A stretch of 64,000 bases of DNA, taken from contig VXVC01000004.1 of assembly GCA_009836625.1 (NCBI GenBank), positions 513,037 to 577,036 on the forward strand, read 5' to 3'. This document shows positions 54,785-64,000 of the stretch, piece by piece. This stretch comes from Holophagales bacterium (GTDB lineage Bacteria > Acidobacteriota > Thermoanaerobaculia > Multivoradales > Multivoraceae). Made by a program: the position numbers and the translations under genes. The notes beneath the pieces are model-generated. The model was not told where the DNA came from. It was given only the letters and a program-made list of their open reading frames with translations, and did not search any database. The number at the start of each line of letters is the position of its first letter. The first letter of the stretch is position 1.

Positions 54785-57700
54785 CTAGCTCTCGCTGGCG
54801 AGCTTGCGGAAGTACTCGTCGACGAGTTCGCGATAGCCGGGCGGTACCTGGTCCGAGTTGCCGAGGTAGACGCGTTCGGCTTCGCCGCCGCGTAGTTCGC
54901 GCCACAGGCGGTACTCGAACTGCCGCAGACCCTCGACGATGTCGTCGCGGAGCCGTTCGAGAGCCAGCGGATCGCGATTGAGACCGAGCAGGCTCAGATC
55001 GCCCATCTGCTGGAGTAGCTGGTCGATGTCCGCCGTGTCCATCCGCTCCCGCCGCAGGTCGTTCCTCAGGCTCTCCAGGTCGGCGCGTCGCTGGTCGAAC
55101 TCCCGGTCGATCTGCCGGAGATCCTCGGCCTGGAAGACGCCCGGCTGGTAGTAGCCGCCTGAGCTCGAACCGTACTGGCTGAAGCGGCCCCGGTTTCGGC
55201 CGCCCTCCGGGTTGGCCGCGTCGCCTCCAGCTTCCGAAGACGTGTCGCCCGGCCGCCCGCCCTGCTGCTGGCTGCCTTGCTGCTCACCGCCCTGCTGCTC
55301 GCCGCCCTGTTCCCCGCCATCCTGTTGCTGGCCATCCCGTTCACCCTGCTGCCCCCGACGCTGGCCGAGCCGGCTGCCCGCCTCGACACGATCGCGCAAA
55401 CGGGCCTCCATCGAGGCCAGATTCTCGACGAGGTCCCGCGTCCGCTCGAGCATCCGGTCCTGACGCTCGCCGCCGCCCTCACCGACGCTCTCACGCGCCT
55501 CGGCGATCCGCTCCGTCACGTCGTCGATGTCCTGCCGGATCTGGTTCTCGAACAACCGCGCGAACTCCGGGTCCCGGCCGGCCAGCACACCCTTTGAGTA
55601 ACGGATCTTCTCCTTCAGCTGCTCGTCGCGGATGATCGTCGCCGACTCGCGCAGCTTCCGCGCCGTTTCCGGCTGATCGTTGCGCGCGCCCTGGCTCATC
55701 CGGTTGAGCTGCGCCTCCAGGCCCGCCACCTCGTCGGTCAGTCGGTCCTTGCGCTCCATGATCCGCTCGATGAGCTCGGAACGCTCTCGCGCCGAGAGGT
55801 CACTTCGCCGCTGACCGTCCTCGCCTTCCCGACCGGCCAGTTCACCTACCTGCTCCTCGATCCGGCTCTGCATCTGGGACACGCGGCCGGCGCGCTCCTG
55901 CAGTTCCTCCATGTCCCGGCCGAGTTGCTGCCGCTGGTTGCGGTCCAGCAGCCGCCGGGCCTCACGCAGCCTGTCGAGAGCCGCGATCCCTTCCGCGCCG
56001 GCATTCGACGGCGACCTGGACGAGCCGGCCTGGGAACGCCTCATCTGTTCCGCTGCCTGGCGTAGCGCCTGCGTCGTCTCCCGCAGTTCCGGACGCTGCT
56101 GCTCGCGCGCCAGCCGCTCCAGGCGACGCGCCAACTCCTCCGTTTCCTCGATGAGGTCCTGCTGTCTGCCGCCGCCACCGCCGCCCTGCTGGGAGCGGCT
56201 CCGCAACCGGTTCTGGCGCTCGTTCTCGCGCTGCTGGCGCCGGGCCAGCTCGCGCAGCTTCTGCATGAGTTCGTCGACTTCCGCCTGCGCCTGCTCGGCG
56301 GCGCCGCGCTGGACCGTCTCGTACTGGTTGCGCAGCTTGTCCAGTTCCAGCTCGAACAGATCGGCGAGATCCTCGGACAACTGCTGGTTGCCACCGCCCC
56401 CTCCGCCGCTCTGATCGAAGGACACCCGCATCTCCCGGAACACGGATTCCGCCCGTTGCAGCGAGGCCAGGGCCTTCTTCTCCTCGGTCATCGCCTCTTC
56501 GGCCCGCTCCGCCTCCAGCTCTTTCTGCGCCGCCGCCATCTCGACGCCGGCCTGCTCGAGGAACCGAATGATCTTCGAGAAGTCGTCGTCCTGGAGCAGT
56601 TGCTGGCCCCGGTTGCCCATCCGCGTCACCAGCGATCCCACCTGTTCACGCAGCCGTCCCTGCATCAGGGAGACCGTCTTCAGGTTCTCGGACAACTCGC
56701 GGGCCGTGTAGTCGTCCTCGTCACGCACCAAACGGAACGTCGCCGAGATGATCATCTTCTGTTGAACCGAGAGCGTCTGATCCAGGCCGCCGGCGCCGCC
56801 CATGCCGCCTCCACCGCCCTGCTCGGCCTGGCGGTAGTTCCGGTCGAAGGGGCGGATCTCCAGGAAGTAGATGTCGCTGATCGTCGGCTCGGCGTGGCTG
56901 CGATCCCAGGCCTCGGCGAAGTAGGAGATGGAGTCGCCGACCTGGAGGTCCATCTCCTCCAGGAAGAGCGTGTGTCCCACGCTCACCTTCTTCATCGAGG
57001 ACGACGCGCTGTCGAACAGGGAAACCTCCGTCTCCTCGCCGCCGTTGACCGCGTAGCGCATGTTGAGGCGACGGACACCGTAGTCGTCCTCCGCTTCGAC
57101 TTCGGCAAACACCTCGTCGATCATCGACACCTTGACGTCGCGGCCGGGCGCCAGGAAACGCACGATGGTGGGCTGGTCCTCGAGGGCCGTGACCATGTAC
57201 TCGGCCGACGCACGGTGCCACCTGCCCTCGTCGTCCATCAGCTCGATCCGGTAGTAGGTGCTCTCGTCCACCGTGTACGCCGCGACCAGGCGGTCGCCCT
57301 CGACGTTCAGGTCCCTGGGTTCGTCGCCTTCGACCAGCAACCGCCCCGCCTCGACCTGGAAGATCGGCAGAATGCTGAACCCCACCTGCGTACCCTTGAG
57401 AACCGCGATGTCGCCGCCGTCCTCGACCGTCTGGTCCGACAAACCGCTGTAACCCGGGAAGCGGTACAGGAGATCGATCCGGTCGACGTAGGGCAGGTCC
57501 TTGACCCCGATGCGGTAGATCGGTGAGCGCACGCCGGAGGCGTCGACGTAGTAGTCCGTGTCGGCGCGCAGGTTCAGGGCGATGAAGTCGTGAGTGGCGG
57601 GTTCGCCGCCGATCATCAGGTCCCCGTCCTCTCCGGGTTCCGCGAGCTCGAACCCGTCGCCGACGCGGTTCATCGGCCACTGCTGCCACTCGCCGTCCGG

Positions 57701-58447
57701 GTTGCCGGCGGCGTCCAGCGGCCTCAGACCGAGTTCGACCCGGTCCGGGTCGAAGCCCAGCACCGCCGCCCTGATCAACTGATCCGAACCGCGGGCCACC
57801 GTCACGTTGCCCGGCGCGACGACCAGGCGGTACGGGTTGTCGGCGGCCGCCGCCCGCCAGGGCGTGAACAGCAGCATGGCGCCGTGCTGGAGGAAGGCCG
57901 GGCTGAGCAGCACGGCCACCATGCCGGCGCTCGCCACGCCGGCCAGGGCCGCCGAGAAACGCTGCAGGGCGCCGCGCTCGATCCGCGTCGCAAAACCGCT
58001 CTGCTCACAGCGTTCGATCGCGTCTTCCAGAACCCGCCGCTGGAGTTCCGGCGACACCCGCTCCGCGTCCGCGGGCGAACCCTGCTGCACGGGACCCAGT
58101 TCCACCGCGCTCAGGACGGAGGCCTTGAGCGTCGGCTCGTGCTCCTCCACGTAGAGCGCCACCTGGCGCTTGGACACCCGGCGGGAAAGAGGAACCGCGA
58201 GCAGCCGAACCCCGAGAGCGATCAGGGTCAGGTAGGCGAGCCAGCGAAACACGTCGACGGCGCGATCGCTGTAGAGGAAGTAATCCATGCCCCAGACCGA
58301 GACGGCGAACGCACCGAAACCGGTCACGATCAGCGTAACCAGCCCGCGCAACGCCACCTTCATCCGCCAGCGCAGGCGAACGCGACGGATCACGCTCATC
58401 AGTTCGCCGTAGGTCGGGTCGTAGATCGGATCGAAACCGGAAGCCAT
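54785..58447 (-). CDS. DUF4175 family large membrane/coiled-coil protein
   Basis: N-terminal TM region then KRQVALYVEEHEPTLKASVLSAVELG; long Gln/Arg/Glu-rich coiled-coil; Q/G-rich low-complexity segment; adjacent to BatA/DUF58/MoxR genes. Confidence 0.8.
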   Translation of the reverse strand: MASGFDPIYDPTYGELMSVIRRVRLRWRMKVALRGLVTLIVTGFGAFAVSVWGMDYFLYSDRAVDVFRWLAYLTLIALGVRLLAVPLSRRVSKRQVALYVEEHEPTLKASVLSAVELGPVQQGSPADAERVSPELQRRVLEDAIERCEQSGFATRIERGALQRFSAALAGVASAGMVAVLLSPAFLQHGAMLLFTPWRAAAADNPYRLVVAPGNVTVARGSDQLIRAAVLGFDPDRVELGLRPLDAAGNPDGEWQQWPMNRVGDGFELAEPGEDGDLMIGGEPATHDFIALNLRADTDYYVDASGVRSPIYRIGVKDLPYVDRIDLLYRFPGYSGLSDQTVEDGGDIAVLKGTQVGFSILPIFQVEAGRLLVEGDEPRDLNVEGDRLVAAYTVDESTYYRIELMDDEGRWHRASAEYMVTALEDQPTIVRFLAPGRDVKVSMIDEVFAEVEAEDDYGVRRLNMRYAVNGGEETEVSLFDSASSSMKKVSVGHTLFLEEMDLQVGDSISYFAEAWDRSHAEPTISDIYFLEIRPFDRNYRQAEQGGGGGMGGAGGLDQTLSVQQKMIISATFRLVRDEDDYTARELSENLKTVSLMQGRLREQVGSLVTRMGNRGQQLLQDDDFSKIIRFLEQAGVEMAAAQKELEAERAEEAMTEEKKALASLQRAESVFREMRVSFDQSGGGGGGNQQLSEDLADLFELELDKLRNQYETVQRGAAEQAQAEVDELMQKLRELARRQQRENERQNRLRSRSQQGGGGGGRQQDLIEETEELARRLERLAREQQRPELRETTQALRQAAEQMRRSQAGSSRSPSNAGAEGIAALDRLREARRLLDRNQRQQLGRDMEELQERAGRVSQMQSRIEEQVGELAGREGEDGQRRSDLSARERSELIERIMERKDRLTDEVAGLEAQLNRMSQGARNDQPETARKLRESATIIRDEQLKEKIRYSKGVLAGRDPEFARLFENQIRQDIDDVTERIAEARESVGEGGGERQDRMLERTRDLVENLASMEARLRDRVEAGSRLGQRRGQQGERDGQQQDGGEQGGEQQGGEQQGSQQQGGRPGDTSSEAGGDAANPEGGRNRGRFSQYGSSSGGYYQPGVFQAEDLRQIDREFDQRRADLESLRNDLRRERMDTADIDQLLQQMGDLSLLGLNRDPLALERLRDDIVEGLRQFEYRLWRELRGGEAERVYLGNSDQVPPGYRELVDEYFRKLASES

Positions 58448-58460
58448 CGGTTCTCCTCAG

Positions 58461-60626
58461 TCAGCTCTGCTCGCCGGTGGGGCTCCATGCTGTCACGACC
58501 GGCGCCGCGGCGGCGCGGCGCCGGTTGCCGAACAGGGTCTCGGCAGCCAGGACCACGGCCGCGGCGGCGATCAGGAACCACCACAGTCGCTGGCGCCGCT
58601 CGCGTTCTTCCGGAGTCTGGGCCGCTGCCTCCACCGCCGGACCGTCCTCCTCCTCCCTCGGTCGAATGCGGGACATGAACTCGTCCAGATCGAGTCGGCC
58701 GAGGTCGGACTCCACGACGGGCACGTTGCTCGCCAGGGTCAAGGGCTCGGTGGAGACGTCGGCCCGCACCTCCCGGAACTCGTAGAAGCCGGGCTCCTCC
58801 ACGTCCAGCAGCAGACCTCCGCCGTCCGCATCGACGCGGTTCTCGCGGCCCGACGGCGCGACCGAGACGTAGCCGTCTCCCCCGCTTCCCGGCGGCCCGC
58901 CCGGCAGTGTCACCTGGGCGACCTCGCCCACTCGATACCAGGAGCGAGGCAGCGAGTAGCCCGCCAGGTACTCCACCGAGCGATGGACGAAGGGGAGGAA
59001 CACAGCCTGAAGCGGCAGCGTGTTCCAGAAGGTGTCGAACGAAGTCGGCAGCACCAGGACGCGGCCGGAAGCAGCGTCCGACGCTCCGCCTTCCTCAGCC
59101 GCTGCCGGTATCAGGTCGAGCAGCGCCGGAGCACCGTCGTCGAAGCGCGCGATCACAGCCGAGCCTTCCGGAGGCACGAGCCGGTGATAGCGGAAGAAGG
59201 ACGCGGAAGAGAAGTCGCCGCTCCTGGCCGTGGCGAACACGTCGAAGACCGGATGGCCGGTGTCGAACCAGGCCAGGGAGCCGGCGCTGCCGGACAGCCG
59301 GTCCGCCTGCCGTTCGCTGGCCACGCCGAACTCCCTCAACAACCCGGCAGTGGAGGTCAGGCCGCGCTCGACCGAGAGCAGCAGGCCACCGCCGTCGCGC
59401 ACGAAGCCGGCGACCGCTTCGCCCGCCGAGGTCGACAGTTGCTGCGCCGCGTCGTTGATGACGACGACCGACTTGCCGTCGAGCATCGAGCGCTGGAAGC
59501 CGGACGCCTGCACCCGGCTCACCCGGTAGAAGGGCCGGCGGCCGAGCGCCAGGGCTTCTTCGAGATACCTGCCACGCCGACGGTCGCCGTCCGGCTCGAT
59601 CACGAGCACGCCGACCTCGTGCGCAGGCGACAACACGAAGCGGAACTCGTTGTCGGCGGCGAGGGAATCATCTCGCAGACGCACCGTGCCGCGCGTGGTG
59701 CGCTGCCGTTCGAGCACCTCGGGCGCGAAGTTGACCATCGTCGACGAGTCGACGCCGAGTTCGACCGCCCTGGTCTGGACCACCTCGCGATCCAGCAGCA
59801 GGTCGACTTCCGCCCGCAACGGCGTTCCGGTCGGGGCGGCCGACGACTCGCGGGCGACCAGGTAGCTCACGCGGGCCGCGATCCCCACCTGCTCGCGGTC
59901 GCCGCTGCGCGAATGGTCGAAGGCGACGTCGGTAAGGGCGGCGTTGCTCACCTCTTCGTCCTCCTCACCGACGTCGACGAGCCGCAGATCCACGCCGGCC
60001 GGCAGCGCCGCGACGTTCTCCGCTGTCCAGGACGAACGCTGGAAGTCACTCACGATGAGGAGTTCGCGCCGCCCCGGTTCCCCGGCCTCGGCCAGCACTC
60101 CACGGGCCATCTGAATCGCCGGTAGAAGCGAGGTGGACCGCGGCGCGACCTCCACGTCGCGAACCATCGCGGCCAGCAGCGCTCCGTCCGAAGTCGGCGC
60201 GCTCTGGAGTTCCGCCTCGTCCGAGTAGACGACCAGGGCGCCTCGATCAGCGGCGTCGAGCTCGCCGAAGGCCGACTCGGCCGCCGCGGCCGCCCGCTGC
60301 AAGCGATCGCCGAAGCCCATGCTGAACGAGTTGTCCAGCAGGACGACGACCAGCCGGCTGGTGGAGGCCGCGCCGGCGGCCGCGTCGCCCTGCCAGAGCG
60401 GCCGGGCAAACGCCAGGGCAAGCAACGCGACCGCGAGGCAGCGCATCAGGAGCAGCAGCACGTCTCGCAGCCGCCGCCGGCGCATCGAACGGTACGGCGC
60501 CCTGGAGATGAACATCAACGACGGGAACCGGACGACGCGGGTTCTGTGCCGCAGACGCAGGTGGATGAGCACCGGCACCGCAATGGCCGCGAGGCCGAGC
60601 AGGAAGAGAGGCGCCAGCAGACCCAC
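58461..60626 (-). CDS. BatA-domain / von Willebrand A-like membrane protein
   Basis: FLLGLAAIAVPVLIHLRLRHRTRVVRFPSLMFI; MIDAS-like VVLLDNSFSMGFGD. Confidence 0.85.
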   Translation of the reverse strand: MGLLAPLFLLGLAAIAVPVLIHLRLRHRTRVVRFPSLMFISRAPYRSMRRRRLRDVLLLLMRCLAVALLALAFARPLWQGDAAAGAASTSRLVVVLLDNSFSMGFGDRLQRAAAAAESAFGELDAADRGALVVYSDEAELQSAPTSDGALLAAMVRDVEVAPRSTSLLPAIQMARGVLAEAGEPGRRELLIVSDFQRSSWTAENVAALPAGVDLRLVDVGEEDEEVSNAALTDVAFDHSRSGDREQVGIAARVSYLVARESSAAPTGTPLRAEVDLLLDREVVQTRAVELGVDSSTMVNFAPEVLERQRTTRGTVRLRDDSLAADNEFRFVLSPAHEVGVLVIEPDGDRRRGRYLEEALALGRRPFYRVSRVQASGFQRSMLDGKSVVVINDAAQQLSTSAGEAVAGFVRDGGGLLLSVERGLTSTAGLLREFGVASERQADRLSGSAGSLAWFDTGHPVFDVFATARSGDFSSASFFRYHRLVPPEGSAVIARFDDGAPALLDLIPAAAEEGGASDAASGRVLVLPTSFDTFWNTLPLQAVFLPFVHRSVEYLAGYSLPRSWYRVGEVAQVTLPGGPPGSGGDGYVSVAPSGRENRVDADGGGLLLDVEEPGFYEFREVRADVSTEPLTLASNVPVVESDLGRLDLDEFMSRIRPREEEDGPAVEAAAQTPEERERRQRLWWFLIAAAAVVLAAETLFGNRRRAAAAPVVTAWSPTGEQS

Positions 60627-60633
60627 GGCGGCC

Positions 60634-61527
60634 TTACCTGGCCTTCATGGCGTACAGCCGGGCGGACAGGTAGCTGTAGAGCGCCGCGTCCAGAGGCTGG
60701 GAGATGTCGACCAGCGTGTAGTCGATGCCTGCCTCGACCAGGGCCCGGTCCAGTGTTTGCGTGTGCTCCCGGATCAGTTCGAGGTACTGGTCCCGCAGCA
60801 CATCCGGCATCACCGCTTCGCGCGCCCCGGTCTCCAGGTCTCTGAGGTCGAGCTCTCCGTCGAAGTCGAACCGGAGTTCCGCCGGGTCCAGCAGATGGAA
60901 GAGGATGACGTCGTTTCCCTTGTGCCGGAAACCGGCCGCGGTCCGGATCACGGTCTCGGGTTCCTCGTAGAAATCCGAGATCAGCACGACCATGCTCCGG
61001 CGGCGCACCGCGTCGACCACCTCGAGCAGCGGTTCGCGCAGGCTGCCGCCACCGCCCGGTTCGATCCGGTCGATCGTGTGGAGCACGACCTGAAGGTGCT
61101 TGGCCGCAGGCGGAACGTAGTCGACGATCCCGCTGTCGAAGGTAACCAGGCCGATGCGATCTTTCTGTTTGGAGGCGAAGTAGCCCAGGCAGGCGGCAAG
61201 GTAGCGCCCGTAATCGAGCTTGGTCAGGGCGCCTGTCCCGAAGTCCATCGACCGGGAGACGTCGATCGCGATCGTCAGGTTCGTGTTCGTATCCGCTTCG
61301 AACTCCTTCACGTAGAAGCGGTCCGTGCGGCAGAAGAGCTTCCAGTCGACGCGCCGGATGTCGTCGCCGGGCTGGTAGGCGCGGTACTCCGCGAAGTCCA
61401 TCGACCGCCCCAGGAACGGCGACCGGTGCAGGCCGCTGACAAAGCCCTCGACGACGGTCTTCGCGAGCAGGTCGAGACTGCTGATGCGCGCGAGCGTCCC
61501 GGTGTCGACGAACCTGCCGTACTTCAT
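60634..61527 (-). CDS. DUF58 domain-containing protein
   Basis: GLHRSPFLGRSMDFAEYRAYQPGDDIRRVDWKLFCRTDRFYVKEFEADTNTNLTIAIDVSRSMDFGT. Confidence 0.9.
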   Translation of the reverse strand: MKYGRFVDTGTLARISSLDLLAKTVVEGFVSGLHRSPFLGRSMDFAEYRAYQPGDDIRRVDWKLFCRTDRFYVKEFEADTNTNLTIAIDVSRSMDFGTGALTKLDYGRYLAACLGYFASKQKDRIGLVTFDSGIVDYVPPAAKHLQVVLHTIDRIEPGGGGSLREPLLEVVDAVRRRSMVVLISDFYEEPETVIRTAAGFRHKGNDVILFHLLDPAELRFDFDGELDLRDLETGAREAVMPDVLRDQYLELIREHTQTLDRALVEAGIDYTLVDISQPLDAALYSYLSARLYAMKAR

Positions 61528-61543
61528 GGCCCGGCCTTGCCCG

Positions 61544-62626
<1,083 letters not shown>

Positions 62627-62658
62627 GGGGATCGGGGCCGCGTCCGTTCAGGAACGGC

Positions 62659-63477
62659 TCAGTGGGTCATCCCGTAGATCAGGTAGTTGACCCCGAGCTT
62701 GAAGCCCTTCTGGGTCACGTCCACCGGGTAGAAGGTGGTCTCCGACCACTCCCAGAAATCGCCGATGTCCATGTTGTAGTTGATGACGGCCATCAGCCGC
62801 CGGCTCGGATCGTTGTTCTCGAAGACGCCGTAGATCCGGCCCCGCACCGGATAGAAGCGGGCGTCGTCGATGTCGAAGTTGATGTCCTCGAGCACGAAGA
62901 AGGAGCGGAAGACCGGGTGATCGACCGTGAGCGGCACGAGTTCGTAGCCGGGCAGGAGCCGCCCCATCTGCCGCTCGAAGTTCTCCCACTGCACGGGATA
63001 GCCGCGCACGTCGAAGAAATCGTCGAAGACCAGGAAGCCGCCCTTGAACAGGTAGGAGCGGAGGTTCTCGAGCTCCTCCTCCGTCGGGTTCCAGAAGCCC
63101 GGCTCGCAGAGATAGGCCCAGGGATGCTCGAACAGCCGGGGATCGGTCAACTCGAGGACGTTGCCGCCTTCCGTCTGCACCTCGACGTCGGTGATCTCGT
63201 CGACGATGCGCGTGAAGTTCTCCTCGGCGAACGGGTAGTCGTGGTTCCACTTCAGATCGAGTCCCCACATGAAGGGGCCGCCGCCCCAGATCGTCGGCTC
63301 GAAGCGGATCCGGGCGAACGTGAAGCCGCCCGAGTAGGGGAACGACGGGGTTTCCACCCTGGGCGCGGCAGGGCGCCAGTTCTCGTCGCGCGCGGACAGT
63401 CCGCCCGCCAACAGGGCGAGCGCCAGAACGCCCGCCAGGGCGGTAAACGTCCGACGTTTGCTGCGCGCTCCGGTCAC
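62659..63477 (-). CDS. DUF4159 domain-containing exported protein
   Basis: Signal peptide; FTFARIRFEPTIWGGGPFMWGLDLKWNHDYPFAEENFTRIVDEITDVEV; LRSYLFKGGFLVFDDFFD; GTG start overlaps previous stop (GTGA). Confidence 0.82.
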   Translation of the reverse strand: MTGARSKRRTFTALAGVLALALLAGGLSARDENWRPAAPRVETPSFPYSGGFTFARIRFEPTIWGGGPFMWGLDLKWNHDYPFAEENFTRIVDEITDVEVQTEGGNVLELTDPRLFEHPWAYLCEPGFWNPTEEELENLRSYLFKGGFLVFDDFFDVRGYPVQWENFERQMGRLLPGYELVPLTVDHPVFRSFFVLEDINFDIDDARFYPVRGRIYGVFENNDPSRRLMAVINYNMDIGDFWEWSETTFYPVDVTQKGFKLGVNYLIYGMTH

Positions 63478-64000
63478 GGCCCCTCTACTCCCGGCTGCCT
63501 TCCCTCTCTCGCGGGTCCCTTCCCGACCAGGTCGAGCAGCAGTTCCTGCGCCGGATCGTACCCCGGCGCCACCTCCAGGGCTCGCAACACAGCGCGCCGG
63601 GCCTGCCCAGGCCGACCCGCGTCCCGTTCGGCGAGAGCCAACTGGTAAAGCGCCTCCGCGCGGTCGGGCGGGTCCAGCGCGATCAGGGCGGCCCGCTCGC
63701 GCACGGCGACGTCGAACCGGCCGTCGGCGGAGGCGAACTGGGCGAGCCGGCGGTGCACGTCGGCGTCGAAGGGCGAGATGTAGAGCGTCCGCTCCAGGAT
63801 CGCCGCTTCTTCCCCGCTCCGGCCGGCCTCCGCCAGGAGATCGGCCAGCGCCAGGTGCTCGTCCCATGCCGTCTCGTTGTGCTGGAGCAGACTCTGCAGC
63901 GCCTCGATCGCCTCATCCTCGCGTTCCAGCTCCCGGTAGATCTCGGCCAGCAGCGTGTAGGCGTTGCCGGGTCCGACGAACTCGGGGAAGAGGTCGCGGC
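63474..64000 (-). CDS. TPR-containing protein, 5' end outside window
   Basis: Frame open to the window edge; YISPFDADVHRRLAQFASADGRFDVAVRERAALIALDPPDRAEALYQLALAERDAGRPGQARRAVLRALEVAPGYDPAQELL. Confidence 0.7.
   Translation of the reverse strand, partial: RDLFPEFVGPGNAYTLLAEIYRELEREDEAIEALQSLLQHNETAWDEHLALADLLAEAGRSGEEAAILERTLYISPFDADVHRRLAQFASADGRFDVAVRERAALIALDPPDRAEALYQLALAERDAGRPGQARRAVLRALEVAPGYDPAQELLLDLVGKGPAREGRQPGVEGP

Noticed and set aside
55200-55400. Possible DNA tandem repeat / microsatellite
   Set aside because: Lies in frame inside the DUF4175 gene and is imperfect; treated as protein low complexity rather than an independent repeat.

Overview
High-GC bacterial chromosomal window with about 43 densely packed protein genes. 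I found no rRNA, tRNA, CRISPR array, transposase or phage gene. Gene content suggests an environmental, possibly Acidobacteriota-like, heterotroph (inference only). Main blocks: partial GH5 hydrolase; sulfatase and CaiB; F420-type LLM oxidoreductase and acyl-CoA synthetase; POT transporter and RecQ; GST and enoyl-CoA hydratase; a locus of two paralogous TonB receptors with His-rich N-termini flanking a CHAT-like protein, a Cys-rich lipoprotein and an orphan VapB-like antitoxin; two acyl-CoA dehydrogenase pairs; PrfC; a double-domain RNase HI; VPS10-like, DUF5916 and GGT genes; FemAB-like acyltransferase with ClpS and ClpA; carboxyltransferase; a modular matrixin-like protease; an AGPS-like FAD enzyme; a glutathione cluster (ChaC, GshB, Gor); a DUF368 transporter; amidohydrolase; MBL hydrolase; and a MoxR/DUF58/BatA/DUF4175/DUF4159/TPR cluster. 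The best leads are: a recurrent TAnnnT box 7-11 nt before many start codons (candidate leaderless transcription); a CHAT protein lacking both catalytic residues; a VapBC remnant; a possible AUC start for ClpA; the FemAB-like gene next to clpSA; and several large intergenic palindromes.
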